Shown: positions 52,792 through 64,000 of the stretch, one piece after another
Position numbering within the stretch: the stretch's first letter is position 1
Layout of the letters: every line of letters starts with the position of its first letter
DNA from: Phallusia fumigata
Lineage: Eukaryota > Chordata > Ascidiacea > Phlebobranchia > Ascidiidae
Direction of reading: 5' to 3'
DNA length: 64,000 nucleotides
NCBI GenBank assembly: GCA_008931825.1
Contig: QXVZ01004525.1
Span: 96,512-160,511 of the forward strand
The notes under the pieces: model-generated
Database searches by the model: none
What the model saw: only the letters and a program-made list of their open reading frames with translations
Told to the model about the DNA's origin: nothing
Program-made: the position numbers and the translations under genes

Positions 52792-55428
52792 TTAGATCGA
52801 AGTCACTCTTTTCTTGACGGGGAAGTAAACTTCAGCCGTCAGTCGAGTTGTCACAGATGGAATTTGCTTTTTTCCATGAAATTTCTCATCGTTTGACCTG
52901 GATTCGAATTCGCGAGCGACCCGTCTGTTAACTCGAGTCAGGATCTATGTAAAAGTTGTAAAGTGAAAAGTTGTTCCATTATAGCGGGGTCGGATCAAGA
53001 AGGGGACATAGGGGCAAATGATCCCCAAAACTGTGTAAAGCTTTCCCTGTGGTAAAATTTTAATTTGTATGTTTGTTAAATGAGAAGTTTTGTTAGACTT
53101 TCTTGGAGGGCCCAGATAAGGAAGGGGTAGCAGAGGCGTAAATTTTTCCCAAAACTGGGGAAAGCGTTCCCCTGAGAGATAAAACTTACTGGTTTTTTCA
53201 AAACTACCGCCTCTTTGCCGAATAATAATATTAAATGTGTGATAATTCTCAAACCACAAGTTAATCTTTTGTGTCTTAACATTTATATTCGCACCTGCAT
53301 AAGTTCGAGACGCGTTCCAAACTCAAAAAAGGCATTTTGTAGTGTTTGCATAAAAACTGATCCGTCAGATTTGTTTCTCCAAGAATAATAATCTGAAAAC
53401 AAGAAAAAACTTTGGCAAATATACTTCTGTTTACAATTCAAACTCTGCTCTTGACACTATATTCACATAAAGGCGGGTCCGCAAAATTGTTTTGCTGTCA
53501 ATTAAACATGGCAAACGTATGAGTAGAAAACTCTGCCAACTGTTTCAAATCTAAAAATCCACAAATTGTTGGCCTTAAGTCCACAACATACGTTCATGCA
53601 AACAGAACCAGTGGCATAGGGAATATCGATGACGTCATGTTACCTGAACATGTTGAATGTGCCAAGAGAAAATCGGCTTCCAAAGGAATTCTGACAGTTT
53701 CAGTTGTTTCTTTGTTCGGTGTTATCGGACCATCAACAACGTCATATTTAGCACCGTGATCTAATTCTGTCCCCCGACAAGCCTGCGACATGAATCAAAG
53801 CAAAAGGTTATGGGTTCTAATCCTGTTCGGTCGCTTGTGTTTCCCTGAGGAAAAAACTTTAGCTCTGATCCAGAGGACCGAATGGGTGGACACAAATTGA
53901 AGTCACCGACTAAAAATTAAATGTAAAAATTACTCAACAGAACTGCAATGAGACAGGTTGCTCGTAAGTTGCCTCATTATAAGTATATCGCACTTAGGCG
54001 TTGTTCCACCCACCAAGAAAAAAATGAAACAAACCAAATCAGATTACTCACCTGTATAAAAAATAATTTCGGTTTTCCAGCCAGTGTTGGACAAATATCT
54101 GGACTAAACAGCCTTGTAATATCTTTTAGTTGATAACTTTCATCTTTTGCTTGCAAGACATCGTCTGAACTCCCGTGGGTTAAAATTACACAGGCGAAGC
54201 AATCGTTGTGGGTATGATCAAGCTTGGCATCTGATCGACAGATTTCAAAGTTTGTGAATTTTGTAATCTATTCCTTTCATTCCCACAATATTTACCACAG
54301 CAACTTGAATGACACTGATATTTTTACCCCCTTTTTTACATTTTGCCTAGTTTGTATTATTTTTAATGTTTTGATTTGCACCCAAAATTAATCTGTTTTA
54401 GTTTTTTGTCACTAAGCTCGATTTGTCCCAAATGCTGTTCATCATTCAGCAACTGAACATGACTATTTTTAATTCCAATTAGCCGACGCAAAACGCACAA
54501 TAGAATACTTTGAGATTTGCAGGGATTTGCAACTCTATCTTTCGGAACCCAAAGTGTGCAGCGTAGAGAGCACATGCAAACCAGTTTTAGTGCCAAAACT
54601 TACAATTGGTTACGGTTTTCAGCAACTTGTCCTTTGGGAGATCGTGGTACACGCTTACTTTGTTGAAACCCAAGACTGCAGCTCCTGACTTCATCAGTAG
54701 AACATCTTTATCAGTCCCCTCTCTTGTGTCGTCTGGTCTCTTGAAAATCTGAACACAGCAAAAGGCCTATAACATTAAACTTGGTTTGGAAGGACGTTGA
54801 ACCTAATCGTGCCTGTCGATTTATATTAAACCACGTTTCATTTTTATGCGCACTTGGTCTGACACTTGAGTCAGTTATAACGCTATATGCAAATGTGTGC
54901 AAGCATCTAGTGTTTGATATCACAGGGCTTTTAAAATACCACCGCCGCTGTTGTAAATGTCGCATCTAACCCAGCACGCCCACTGTTACATACCTTGTGA
55001 TTGAAAACGACGAAATGACCCCTGTTCTGATGGTTCATGTTGTATGCGAAGTTCTCGTCTGTAGAGCGTTTCACCCGTGGGCTCTGTCGCAACTCACTGT
55101 TTCCATTCTCGACAACTGTTCCTCCCGTGAGTTTGGGGCCAGCATCGACGCAATCTTAGAGAACGACAAAATCTTTACAACAATTTCACACACAGAAAAG
55201 AAAGTGGTCTATAATGGAACACTCAGTTTGTACACAAGGTTTAACCATAGTAACGTATCCAACATATTAACAGATGTGAACACGCCAACAAAGCCAGAAT
55301 AGAAAATTAAGTTAAACTGTTGGCGTTCCGCCCACATGAATAAGATATAGTAAAGGTTGGTACACAAAAAAGGACATCTTACCATCGTTTAGCTTGCCAT
55401 GGCCATTGCTGTTTGTTTTGTTTTGCGT
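52792..55428 (-). CDS. Caspase-3/7-like protease, copy 2 (first exon not found)
   Basis: Exons in coding order 55428-55383, 55154-54994, 54748-54604, 54230-54052, 53782-53644, 53392-53295, 52944-52792, with the same phases as copy 1, give 306 residues. Motifs: [28 protein letters not shown], catalytic His in LTHGS, KLFFIQ|ACRG, linker KYDVVDGP (DVVD|G), [56 protein letters not shown]. All catalytic residues are present, though the usual Glu after HG is Ser (THGS) and the LYA strand is replaced by LQA. The first listed exon encodes an Asn/Gly-rich piece ([15 protein letters not shown]) with no known domain. The C-terminus is basic (VKKRVTSI). Probably active. The start codon is upstream. Confidence 0.92.
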
Positions 55429-57055
55429 CTGAAATTGCAAAACGTATTTACGTTACAGTCGCTGCTAGTGATAAATAAGTCTAAATTGATTGGAATACTA
55501 GTGTTTTATCAGTTGTGTTTTTTTTACATTATGAACCAAAAATACAAGTTTAACATATAATTCATTGCCGTAACGCGGTTGCCTACCTTCATCACCATTG
55601 CACGTTTCCCCCTGTGGTCTACCTTGAAGTTCTGAATTATTTTAACTCACGGTGTGTTATGCGAAAGTCAAACTTTGCGAAGCACGAAGCACTGCCTTAA
55701 GTCCTGTCTGGTCGGTCTGGGTCGCGCAGGCTGCCTGCCGTGATATAAATAATCTCAAAGCGAAAGCAAATATTTGGGGTGACTGGAAATTTATTGAACC
55801 GAAACGAGCGGAGCGACGGGCCTACGTCACCGTTTCAACACGGGGAAATTTATAGGGAAACGTGATAAATAAAGATAAATATTTATCCATAGTCGGGGTT
55901 ACCTATACCAGTGGGTGTGCGTCACTCCTTTGGGGCACCTTCAGTGATTTGCAATGTTACTTTGAATTTATCATTAAAAACCAACACTTTCACACTTCGG
56001 CTTCGTTGATTATTCAACAATCATTTTAATCTTCATTTCAACAGTAATACGCACTGTTTTGTGATGTAGGAATCGTCAAAAGTTTTGATAACGTAACAAA
56101 ACTTTTTACATTGAAGCGGGTTGTTTGTTGGCATAGCAAAAAATACAGTCTTTGATACTGCCACCCACCCACAAGTTTACAGCAGCAAAAAGTAAGGCGA
56201 ATCACTCGGTGATCCCTATGCGGGTGCGACTATAAAACGATCACATGTCTTATCTGGTTGCCCCCACATATGGGTTGCTGGCAGCGGAAAGAGCAAACTA
56301 ACGACGGCTGTTTTAGGTTTGTCGCATAAAGCATGGCGTGCAAAAGTGGACACTGACGTATTGTTTTGATAAATCGTTGAGGGGCTGACCTTTGATGACT
56401 GAATGTGCTGTTTATGTTCCAAACTGCTTATTATCAGCATGTTTCTAATGCAGAGGTATGCAACCTTTCTTTGGGTCACACACACAGATCAAGTTTTGAA
56501 ACTTGCAGTTTACTTTAAACTCTAAACAAATAGTTCAGATGAACTTGTAAAACTAGATTTCAATTTTTAATGAACTATTTTGCAAGCATTGACGTTTCGG
56601 TTTGCATTTAGACAGTCATGCATCTCCGAAATACCTTTTACGAGCACATTGCAAACCAACATTCTTCGTTAGGAAACCGTGTGTTCTATGGCAAACACTT
56701 CTAATAAACATTCAAAAATTCAGCGATAAACAGTAAAGGGTACATAATAAACTAAAATCTTGTGTAATGCGAAAACCTATTTATTTTAATTACAGACGGT
56801 AACAACTAATTTTTATACATACAATATATATACATACAAATTACAACACGACTGTATGTACAGTTGAAACTGGTTATTTTTTCTCCAATCTATTAGTTCA
56901 AACATTTGTTAGATTTGAAACACAAAATTTTGTGAATCGGTTAAAATATAGTTAAGATATATATTAACATTAACATAGCACAGACTCATAAGTTTAGTTG
57001 GTTGTTTCCGTAAGTTAGAGGCGCTGATTGGCTGGCCTGTTAGGTGGGACACCGT
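55429..57055. repeat. Caspase 2-3 spacer, carrying one copy of a segmental duplication
   Basis: From about 55640 the sequence matches the stretch starting near 61390, with many small differences: 'gggcctacgtca', 'tcaacacgggga', the 'ttgattattt/attatttcat' blocks and, further on, 'gaggcgctgattgg'. Similarity runs on into caspase 3 and caspase 4, so this is the downstream end of a duplicated unit. A minus-strand AATAAA at 56780-56785 is conserved at 62455-62460. Copy 2's first exon may also lie here. No other gene. Confidence 0.7.
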
Positions 57056-59663
57056 TCACTTTGCGTGAAAGTAGACCTCAAATCTTAGTCGACTTGTGAT
57101 TGATGACATTTGCTTTTTTTCATTCATTGCTTTGTCTTGGCAGCTGGACTCAAATTTAACGGCAATTTGGTTGTTCACACGAGTTAAGATCTGTGGAAAA
57201 CACAGAAACATTCAAATTGCTTTGAATGAGCGAAGTAAACTCACTGCCTAAAAATGGGAAATCTGTGAAACTTTCTAACATACTCTTATTAAATCCAAAC
57301 GTGGGGCAAATTGATTAAGACAGCTACAGAGAACTTGCATAAAAATGGAACCATTGACTTTGTGTCTCCAGGAACAATAATCTGCAAAAAAAAATTAATG
57401 TCAAACTGTGACGTCACTGAAGTTGTGACGTTTCTTCAATACACCTATAATTTAATTTTAGCGTAAGTTAAATTTTGAATAAATAGAGTGAGAAAAAATA
57501 ATTACATTCTTCACAGCATAGTTGAAATGCATGAAATCCAAAACGTTTCATTATCAAACTGTTAGAACTAATTTAGATTATCAGATGCAGATTTCCAACC
57601 CGGATTTCAGCTGCTTCTATGTTTTAAAAACGGCCCTAGTTTTTTGTATTTACGTGTGCTGAACACCATTGTTTCGTTTTATAGAACCGGGCAATACGCG
57701 GGGTGATAGCTTAAGTTTTTACCAGGACATGTTGAGTGGGCAAAGAGGAAATCGGATTGCAATGGAATTTTCATTTCAGGCATTGAATCCGAGTAAACGT
57801 TTCCATCTGTTACGTCATGCTTAATTCCGTCATCCAAATTTTTTCCTCTGCAAGCCTGAGAATCAATACAGGGATAGCATGATGCAGTTTTTCTTTTTTT
57901 ACTTTAAATGAAATGTTTGTGCATGTTTAATATTGGGATCTGCCAGAAACTGACATGTGAAGCTGGTAGCGGTGTCTGTGATTCAACTTTCAGCAGGCTT
58001 ACCACTGAGTTTGCTTTGCTCATTTAGTTAAGCGCCATAGGCTCCTGTCGTGGGTTCAAATCCAACCGCAGGCCAGATTCTAGCTCACCTACCGGACGTC
58101 CTCGGAAGACCGACTATGATTTGGTGTAACTGTATTTTATTGCTATTTTGTCAAAAAAATCTGAACATTTAGAATCGGAACATTGTCTTCTTTGTTGAGC
58201 TTGCCATTCAAATGTATTGGCGGAACGCATGCTTAAATTGTAAGCACGCTACCCACCACGATATTAGCTTGCTTGTATTTATGTTAAAGCCTTTGGATGA
58301 ATTCGCAGCGTGTTTAAAGGTCCCTATGAATGACTATAGCTTATGTTGTTATTTTTCCTCACACACTATACACACTTATATAGGAAACTTATATGCTAAG
58401 TGTGACCTATTACAATTTTGTTTGTTAAAATATATCGGACAATGTCAGGAATCCTTTACACTTACTTGTATAAAGAAAAGTTTTGGTTTTCCTGTCAGAG
58501 TAGGACATTTGTCAGGAGTCAAAAGCTGAGTGAGTTCTTTAAGCTTGTACTTATCATCCTTCGCATAGAGTACTTCATCATCTTCACCGTGTGTTAAAAT
58601 CGCACAAGCGAAGCAATCATTGTGGGTGTGGTCATCCTTGGCAGCTGAGAAAAATTTGTGTTTAAGCAAAGTCAGTGCCCTTCAAACAGTAACTACATGT
58701 TTGCTCTTGACACGAAAGTGCATTCTTGTACCTAAGGGTAACGTTTACTCAACATGCTATTAAACGTTTAAAGATTTGCTGAAACAACAAGAAAAATACA
58801 CATAAAACTGTGTGTGCCTGTTATTCTTCTTTTCAGAACCTCCTTCTGAAAACGATACTTACTTTTCTTGATAACCTCCAATATTTCTTCCTTCGTCAGA
58901 TCTTTGTGCACTTTGACTTCAAAGCCCAACATTTCTGCAGTTTGTTTTAGGCTTTTCCTATCTTTATCAGTTCCAGCTCTATCTGGCAACTTACCATTGT
59001 TCTGTTGAAGAAATTTCTGGAGACGATTGAAAAGAAAGACCAAGTTAACCGACCTTGTAACACGATACAACACACAGAACGTAATATGCAAGAATGCAAA
59101 AGGCGACTTTTGCCCTACGACAGTGATTCCCAACGGGGAGAAACTTTGCTAATTGAGCAGTGGTGCAAATTAGTTATGACGTCACATACCGGATGTGACG
59201 TTACTTTCGACTGAGACAGCCTGAAAACTTCATTGTCATTAATAAAGCTATATATGACAGTTAATCTTTCTAAGTTTTTTTTTCGAATAAATTTTTCAAC
59301 CCTATATCAGCCAAGCAGCCAGCCTTGTCTGTAACGGAAGGAATAAAACGTACCAAGACATGCAAATGGGGGAATGAATAAAAAAAGTTGGGAACCACTG
59401 TGCTACGTAAATCTGATCAACTGGTCCTGTTAAACAAGTCAACATGAATAGCTTTTGCTCATCCCCGACTAACATGAAACTATTTCCTAATTGTACCTTA
59501 TGATTGAAAATGATGAAAAGACCTCTGTTCTCGTGGTTCATTTTGTACCCATCGAGCTGACCGGAGGCACCTTTGCTTCACAGCTGACCGCCAGATGGGG
59601 ATTCAGCGATTGTTTGTTGACCCGACCGGGCAGTTCCAGTATCCACACAATTTTCGCCCATAC
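57056..59663 (-). CDS. Caspase-3/7-like protease, copy 3, with an in-frame TGA
   Basis: Exons in coding order 59663-59497, 59001-58863, 58644-58466, 57855-57723, 57381-57284, 57190-57056; phases match copies 1 and 2. Motifs: NRGLFIIFNHK, DRAGTDKD, HKDLTKEEI, catalytic His in ILTHGE, KLFFIQ|ACRG, linker KHDVTDG (DVTD|G), IPLQSDFLFAHST, ILTRVNNQIAVKFES, KKQMSSITSRLRFEVYF. Two oddities: the first listed exon has a TGA (59580-59578) in the frame that continues into the conserved NRGLFIIFNHK block, and YYSWR is YCSWR, changing a residue that lines the S2 pocket in caspase-3. Everything from the catalytic His onward is open, so the gene may be a recent pseudogene, may start or splice beyond the TGA, or may make a truncated form. 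The prodomain exon was not found. One intron holds an hAT-like element. Confidence 0.8.
58015..58080 (+). repeat. tRNA-like repeat (possible SINE head)
   Basis: GCTCATTTAGTTAAGCGCC resembles a tRNA A box region, and GTGGGTTCAAATCCAACC 30 bases later resembles a T-arm/B box. The arms do not pair into a proper cloverleaf, so a tRNA-derived repeat is more likely than a working tRNA. It lies in an intron of caspase copy 3. Confidence 0.35.
59121..59400. mobile_element. 280-bp hAT-like miniature element in a caspase intron
   Basis: The left end CAGTGATTCCCAAC and right end GTTGGGAACCACTG are inverted repeats differing at one base, of the CAGTGGTTCCCAA type common in hAT elements. The eight bases on either side (CCCTACGA and TGCTACGT) partly match, as an aged 8-bp target duplication might. 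No coding capacity. It lies in the intron between exons 59663-59497 and 59001-58863. Confidence 0.65.
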
Positions 59664-61389
59664 CTGCACAAACTTAAACAAAAATTAAAATATACCTGTC
59701 AGAGACAATACCAAATTAGAAAGTGCCATACGCCTGAACAATAGGGCATTATTGGACACAAAATTTATAAACGAAACGCATTAACAACAAACATCTTGTT
59801 TGAACTCTAAAGTGGTTTATGGAGATATTGTAACGTAATATGGTTTCATAATAATAGTAAGCGCTATGATGTGGAATTTCCATTGTTTGAGCTTTGGATA
59901 TGCACATAGCAACGGTCAAATTTCAATTTTCCAGTAGCCACAGTCTACATAGCCTATCAGCAAAACTTAAACTTGCAGCCTAAAATTATCAGTCGACAAC
60001 GAAGCACAAACACAAAGCAAATGAATCATCGGATCAGCAAACGTTGGGCAAGTAATTATGGGTTGTACATTGCACCTCACCAAGACCGAGGCCGCCAAAC
60101 ATTTCCCTCTAGTCGTGTTGTAGTGAAACGTCATTAACTTTCTTGTCGGCCCCCATCACATAACGCTTTGAAATGACAGTGTATACTTGTAACGCGTTAG
60201 ACCTTGATTTTTTTAACATTAACTGCTCGAAAGACCTAAATCGAGTTGGTAATCAATAATTTACTTTATGATCAAAATCAACTTTGGGTTCGAACGGCTG
60301 TCGCGTCTTCACTGCTCTATCCACCAGTTAAGCGCTAAACAAGTCACACAGACTGTTTAGAGTATTACACAGCAGATCCAACGCGCTCACAGGCCAATGA
60401 CGTTTTTCCGGGTGCCCACATTGAAATTCGTAGTTAGTGTTGGTCTGTACGTTATCGGATGACTAATTTTCCACAAAAGACATCTGCAAAATAACACACT
60501 GTTTTGGGCTGTAGGTCAAGTCAAGTCAAGTGTATTTGCATTGTCACTTAATTAAATTTTTCATTTTCGAACGGTTCTGTAAAACAACAAGAACACCGAA
60601 AAAACCATAGGTTAATTAAGTGTCCTGTTATTTAATGATGCTTAAAGTGTACTAGGTATGTTTTTCCATAGGATCGGGACCGACCGTACAAACTGACGGG
60701 GTACAGCCGGTTGCTTAAAACGGTGGTCCAGCCCGCAGGTTCTGCTGGCCAAATGAAACCCGCCTAAAAGAAAAAAACCCGCGAGGTTCCTCGGAACGTT
60801 TTCTGTGATCCGGTAGGCAGACCCGGGTGTCCCGAGGTAAGTCATTGGCGGCGCGGTGTGACTGGATGTTCGGGAATGTGTAGCAAGTGTTGGCAAAAAT
60901 TTTTTATCATTACGTTATGATTAAACTATCAATTGTGTCTGAAAGACAATTAGTTTGTTCGAATTACTGTAATGAAACACCTGCATACATTAAAAGACCA
61001 GAGACAGTAAACCATTGGGCCTTCGTCTCCGCCTAATCTTCAAACTTTCTTCGCCTTTTTTTTTTCTTGACACATTTCTTACCAGGAGTACAAACAAAAC
61101 GCAATTTGTTCAAACTTAAATTGAATGGGAAACAATGTCATGTAATTTCGTATTACGATGGACATTTAAAGTCATTGTTTCAGGTGATGCAGAACCTGGA
61201 GCATATCATTAAACATGCGGATGGGTAGACAAAGTAAAAGTAGACAAAGTCTGTCCGTAACAACCCCCGGGCAGTCTCCTAAATACCAGACTGCTACGAA
61301 AAATACAAATTCCGCGACACAATGAAACTGAGGGGTGCTAACTATCAAATAACTTTGATTCACTGTATGTTTTGCGACAGTTAAACAGA
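59664..61389. other. Region upstream of caspase 3
   Basis: Should contain the promoter and first exon of copy 3, not resolved. GTCAAGTCAAGTCAAGTG at about 60518 is a short tandem repeat. A tRNA-like motif reads on the minus strand near 60285-60345 (GTGGATAGAGCAG then CCGTTCGAACCC), probably another SINE scrap. No clear gene. Confidence 0.4.
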
Positions 61390-62720
61390 GCACTGCCGTA
61401 AACTTTGCCTGACTGGTCTTAATTGCAGTAGGCGTGATATTTATATTCTAGAAATGGAAGCAAATACTTGAGGTGCATGGAAATTTTTGGAGCCGAAACG
61501 AGCCGATCAACGGGCCTACGTCAACGTATCAACACGGGGAATTTATTGAGAAACGTAAAAGTTAAATATTTGCCTCGGTCGTGGTAGACTTAAATAGTAG
61601 TTGAACTGTGTTAACCCTTTTGGACACCTTTGGTGATTTGCAATGTAACTTTAAATTTAATTTTTAGAACAAATTAACACTTCGGCTTGGACGATTATTT
61701 CATTTAACGTTTATTTTAACAGTACACTGTTTTGCATGGTAATGTCGAAACCGTTTTTTCAACATAACAAAGCTAGTAACATCGAAGTGGATTTTCTGTT
61801 GGCAGAGCAAAAAATAGGAATTGATTACCGCCGCCCACCTACAAAATTACAGCAAAAAGTAAAGCAGATCACTTGCTTAAATCCCTATGTGGGAGAAACT
61901 ATCAAAATCTCACGGGACTTGTCTGGTTGCGGCCACATAGGGGTTGCTGACAGCGAAGTGAGCAAATTAAGGACTAAAAAGCTATTTTAGAAAAGTATAA
62001 AATATTCGCAAACACTGACGTAACGATTTTATGAATCGCTTTGTGGTACAACTTTGATGAATGAATGTAGTTTATATGCCCAGCAACTGCTGCCGTATGT
62101 TGCCAACATGTTTCTAATATAGAGGTATGTGACATTTTTAACACACAGATAAAGTTTTAAAATGTTTACCAGCAGTTTAGTAAAAACTATTATAAACAGT
62201 CACAGATCAAAAGCGCAAAGCAGAATTCCATGTCTTCCAATTTTAATAAACTTTTTGAAACCATAAATTTTTGGTTTGCACTAATTTAGATATTCATGCA
62301 TCCCAAAAATACCTTTTTTATGGGCACATTAAAACAGACGTTTCTGGTCAGGAAATCTTTAAATTCTATGCCTAACAAATTTCCAAAACTTCAACAAATT
62401 AGCAGCAAACTGTACACAAAAAAATAAAAACAGTTTTGTGTAAGCGAAAACCTATTTATTTCTTTTACAGGCGTAAACGGATAATTTTGAGCAAAACGCA
62501 CCAAGGATAAACAGAAGATATAACACGGCTGCACAGTCAAAACAAGTTACTTTTCTACAACAAGTTACATAAAGCATCTATTAAAAATAGAATCACAAAA
62601 TGTTGTAAAGAAATTTAGTTTAATTATTTGGATATTATTAAAGCACAGACTCATAAGTCTAGTTGGTTGATTTCGTTAATTAGAGGCGCTGATTGGTTGG
62701 CCTGTTAAGTGGGACACCGT
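61390..62720. repeat. Second copy of the caspase-flank segmental duplication
   Basis: Counterpart of 55640-57055, in the same orientation, leading into caspase 4 exactly as the first copy leads into caspase 3. The offset between the two stop codons is 5,665 bases. An 84-codon open frame at 61736-61990 corresponds to non-coding DNA in the other copy and is unlikely to be a gene. Confidence 0.7.
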
Positions 62721-64000
62721 TCATTTCTTTGCGTGAAAGTAGACTTCAAATCTTAGTCGACTTGTGATTGATGGCATCTGCTTCTTTTTAGTTTTTTTTT
62801 CGTCTGTTGGGCAGTTCGACTCAAATTCAATAGCAACTTTATTGCTTACACGAGTTAGGATCTATGGAAAAACACAAAAATCATGCGAATTACTTAGAAT
62901 AACCGAAATACGTTCACTGTCTAAAAACTGGCGAAAGGTTTTAACATACCTGCAATAAATCCAAACGTGGATCAAAGTTGTTCAGACAATTGCAAAGAGT
63001 TTGCATAAAAATGGAACCATTGGCTTTGTTTCTCCAGGAATAATAATCTGCAATCAAAAAGGTAACGTAAAACTAAAAACGAAATTGATATTATGACCGT
63101 TTTGACGTCGTGCTGCGCTTGGTGTACACTATTTACTATTTTGACCGTTTATCAATACTCTTTGATTTTGTTGCGAGGTGATTTTTGTGTAAATAAAGTA
63201 GGAAACAAGAATTGCTTCGTTTACAGTGTTTTATAGTTTAATTGTATTGAATCTAAAATATTTTGTTAAAAACTTAGCAGAATCGGTCAAGTTTGTTCAA
63301 ATTATTCGATGCCCATCTCCTTCTAGATTTCAGTTGCTCGTATGTTTTTAGAAGCTGGGCTCTACAAAATTAAGGTTCTAGACATTTTGTATTTTTGTCC
63401 CATAGCAACAATACAAACTGGGCAATACGCAGCTCAATAGCTTAAGTTTTCACCACGGCATGTTGAGTGGGCAAAGAGGAAATCTGACTCCAGTGGAATT
63501 TTGTTTTTAGGCATTGAATCCGAGTAAACCATTCCATCTGTTACGTCATGCTTTACTCCGTCATCCAAAGTTTCCCCTCTGCAAGCCTGGGAATCAATAC
63601 AGGGATAGCATGATGCTGTTAGTTAATGCCATTTCAACTGCATATAAAATGCTTGCGCATACTTGGTGCAGGGGTTTGCCTTGAATCTGGCGATCCACTA
63701 CCAGTAGCTGACATGGGAGCAGGCAACAGTGTCTGTGAATCGACTTTAGCCATTCAAATCATTTGGCGGAACGCTTGTTATAGGTTGTAAATATGCAACC
63801 CACCACGACCCTTTTTTGGCCTATGTCTTGCTTTTAATATGACCGTTTTTGGATGAATACCTAACATTCTCAACGGTCCTGATGCATGACTATTGCTTGC
63901 GTACCCCACACGCTATACACACCTTTGTGGGGAACTTTTCATGTAAAGTATGACCTATTACTTTTTTAGAGATTTAAATATATAGCGTTCAATTTTAAGA
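62721..64000 (-). CDS. Caspase-3/7-like protease, copy 4, partial (runs off the window)
   Basis: The three C-terminal exons are present: 63586-63454, 63047-62950, 62861-62721 (124 codons with the stop). They encode ACRGETLDDGVKHDVTDG (active-site Cys and a DVTD|G linker site), IPLESDFLFAHST, YYSWRNKANGS, ILTRVSNKVAIEFES and KKKQMPSITSRLRFEVYF. Unlike copy 3, the YYSWR motif is intact. The exon ending in KLFFIQ would fall about 200 bases past the window end, judging by the spacing in copy 3, so 63587-64000 is intron. It is copy 3's closest relative, and the long A run in the last exon (nine A) keeps the frame. Confidence 0.88.

Noticed and set aside
61736-61990. 84-codon plus-strand frame
   Set aside because: Lies in the segmental duplication, and the matching part of the other copy (around 56095-56310) is not open in the same frame.

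Overview
The window looks like nuclear DNA of a small-genome chordate, most likely an ascidian tunicate of the Ciona type. It is AT-rich, introns are a few hundred bases with ordinary GT-AG sites, and there are chordate-type genes (OTUD6B, QPRT, a ZNF474-like zinc finger, ZP-domain proteins, caspase-3/7-like proteases). The species call is inference from style and gene content; no rRNA or mitochondrial marker is present.

Layout. (1) 1-13 kb, conserved single-copy genes: an unrecognised small basic/acidic protein (minus), intronless OTUD6B (minus), a ten-exon ZNF474-like C2HC gene (plus, divergent from OTUD6B) and four-exon QPRT (minus, convergent with ZNF474). (2) 14-25 kb, four tandem intronless genes (A-D, plus) for a family of about 250-residue four-helix membrane proteins. 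Their layout recalls the pannexin-like membrane part of LRRC8 volume-regulated anion channels, but they have no leucine-rich repeats. D has an internal deletion. The duplication carried flanking DNA, and DNA transposons later landed between the copies. (3) 25-27.5 kb, a gene-free stretch of repeats. (4) 27.5-45.4 kb, two paralogous secreted ZP-domain genes transcribed away from each other from a shared 1.26 kb spacer. Their exon structures match almost base for base (16 exons in the plus copy, 15 found in the minus copy). (5) 46.8-64 kb, four tandem caspase genes on the minus strand. The last two belong to a segmental duplication with a 5.67 kb period, and the fourth runs off the window.

Working together. 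QPRT makes NAD precursor from quinolinate and OTUD6B is a deubiquitinase; they look unrelated to the arrays. The arrays show lineage-specific expansion: candidate channels, egg-coat or epithelial-type ZP proteins, and executioner caspases. In the channel-like pair B/C and in the ZP pair, some blocks match almost perfectly at synonymous sites while their neighbours have diverged, which suggests gene conversion. The points most worth a second look are the LRR-less LRRC8/pannexin-like array, the head-to-head ZP pair, and the caspase copy with an in-frame TGA.

Gene models were built by hand from splice signals, reading-frame phase and paralogue comparison. First exons of the caspases and the last exon of the minus ZP gene were not found. 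No alignment or database search was run.
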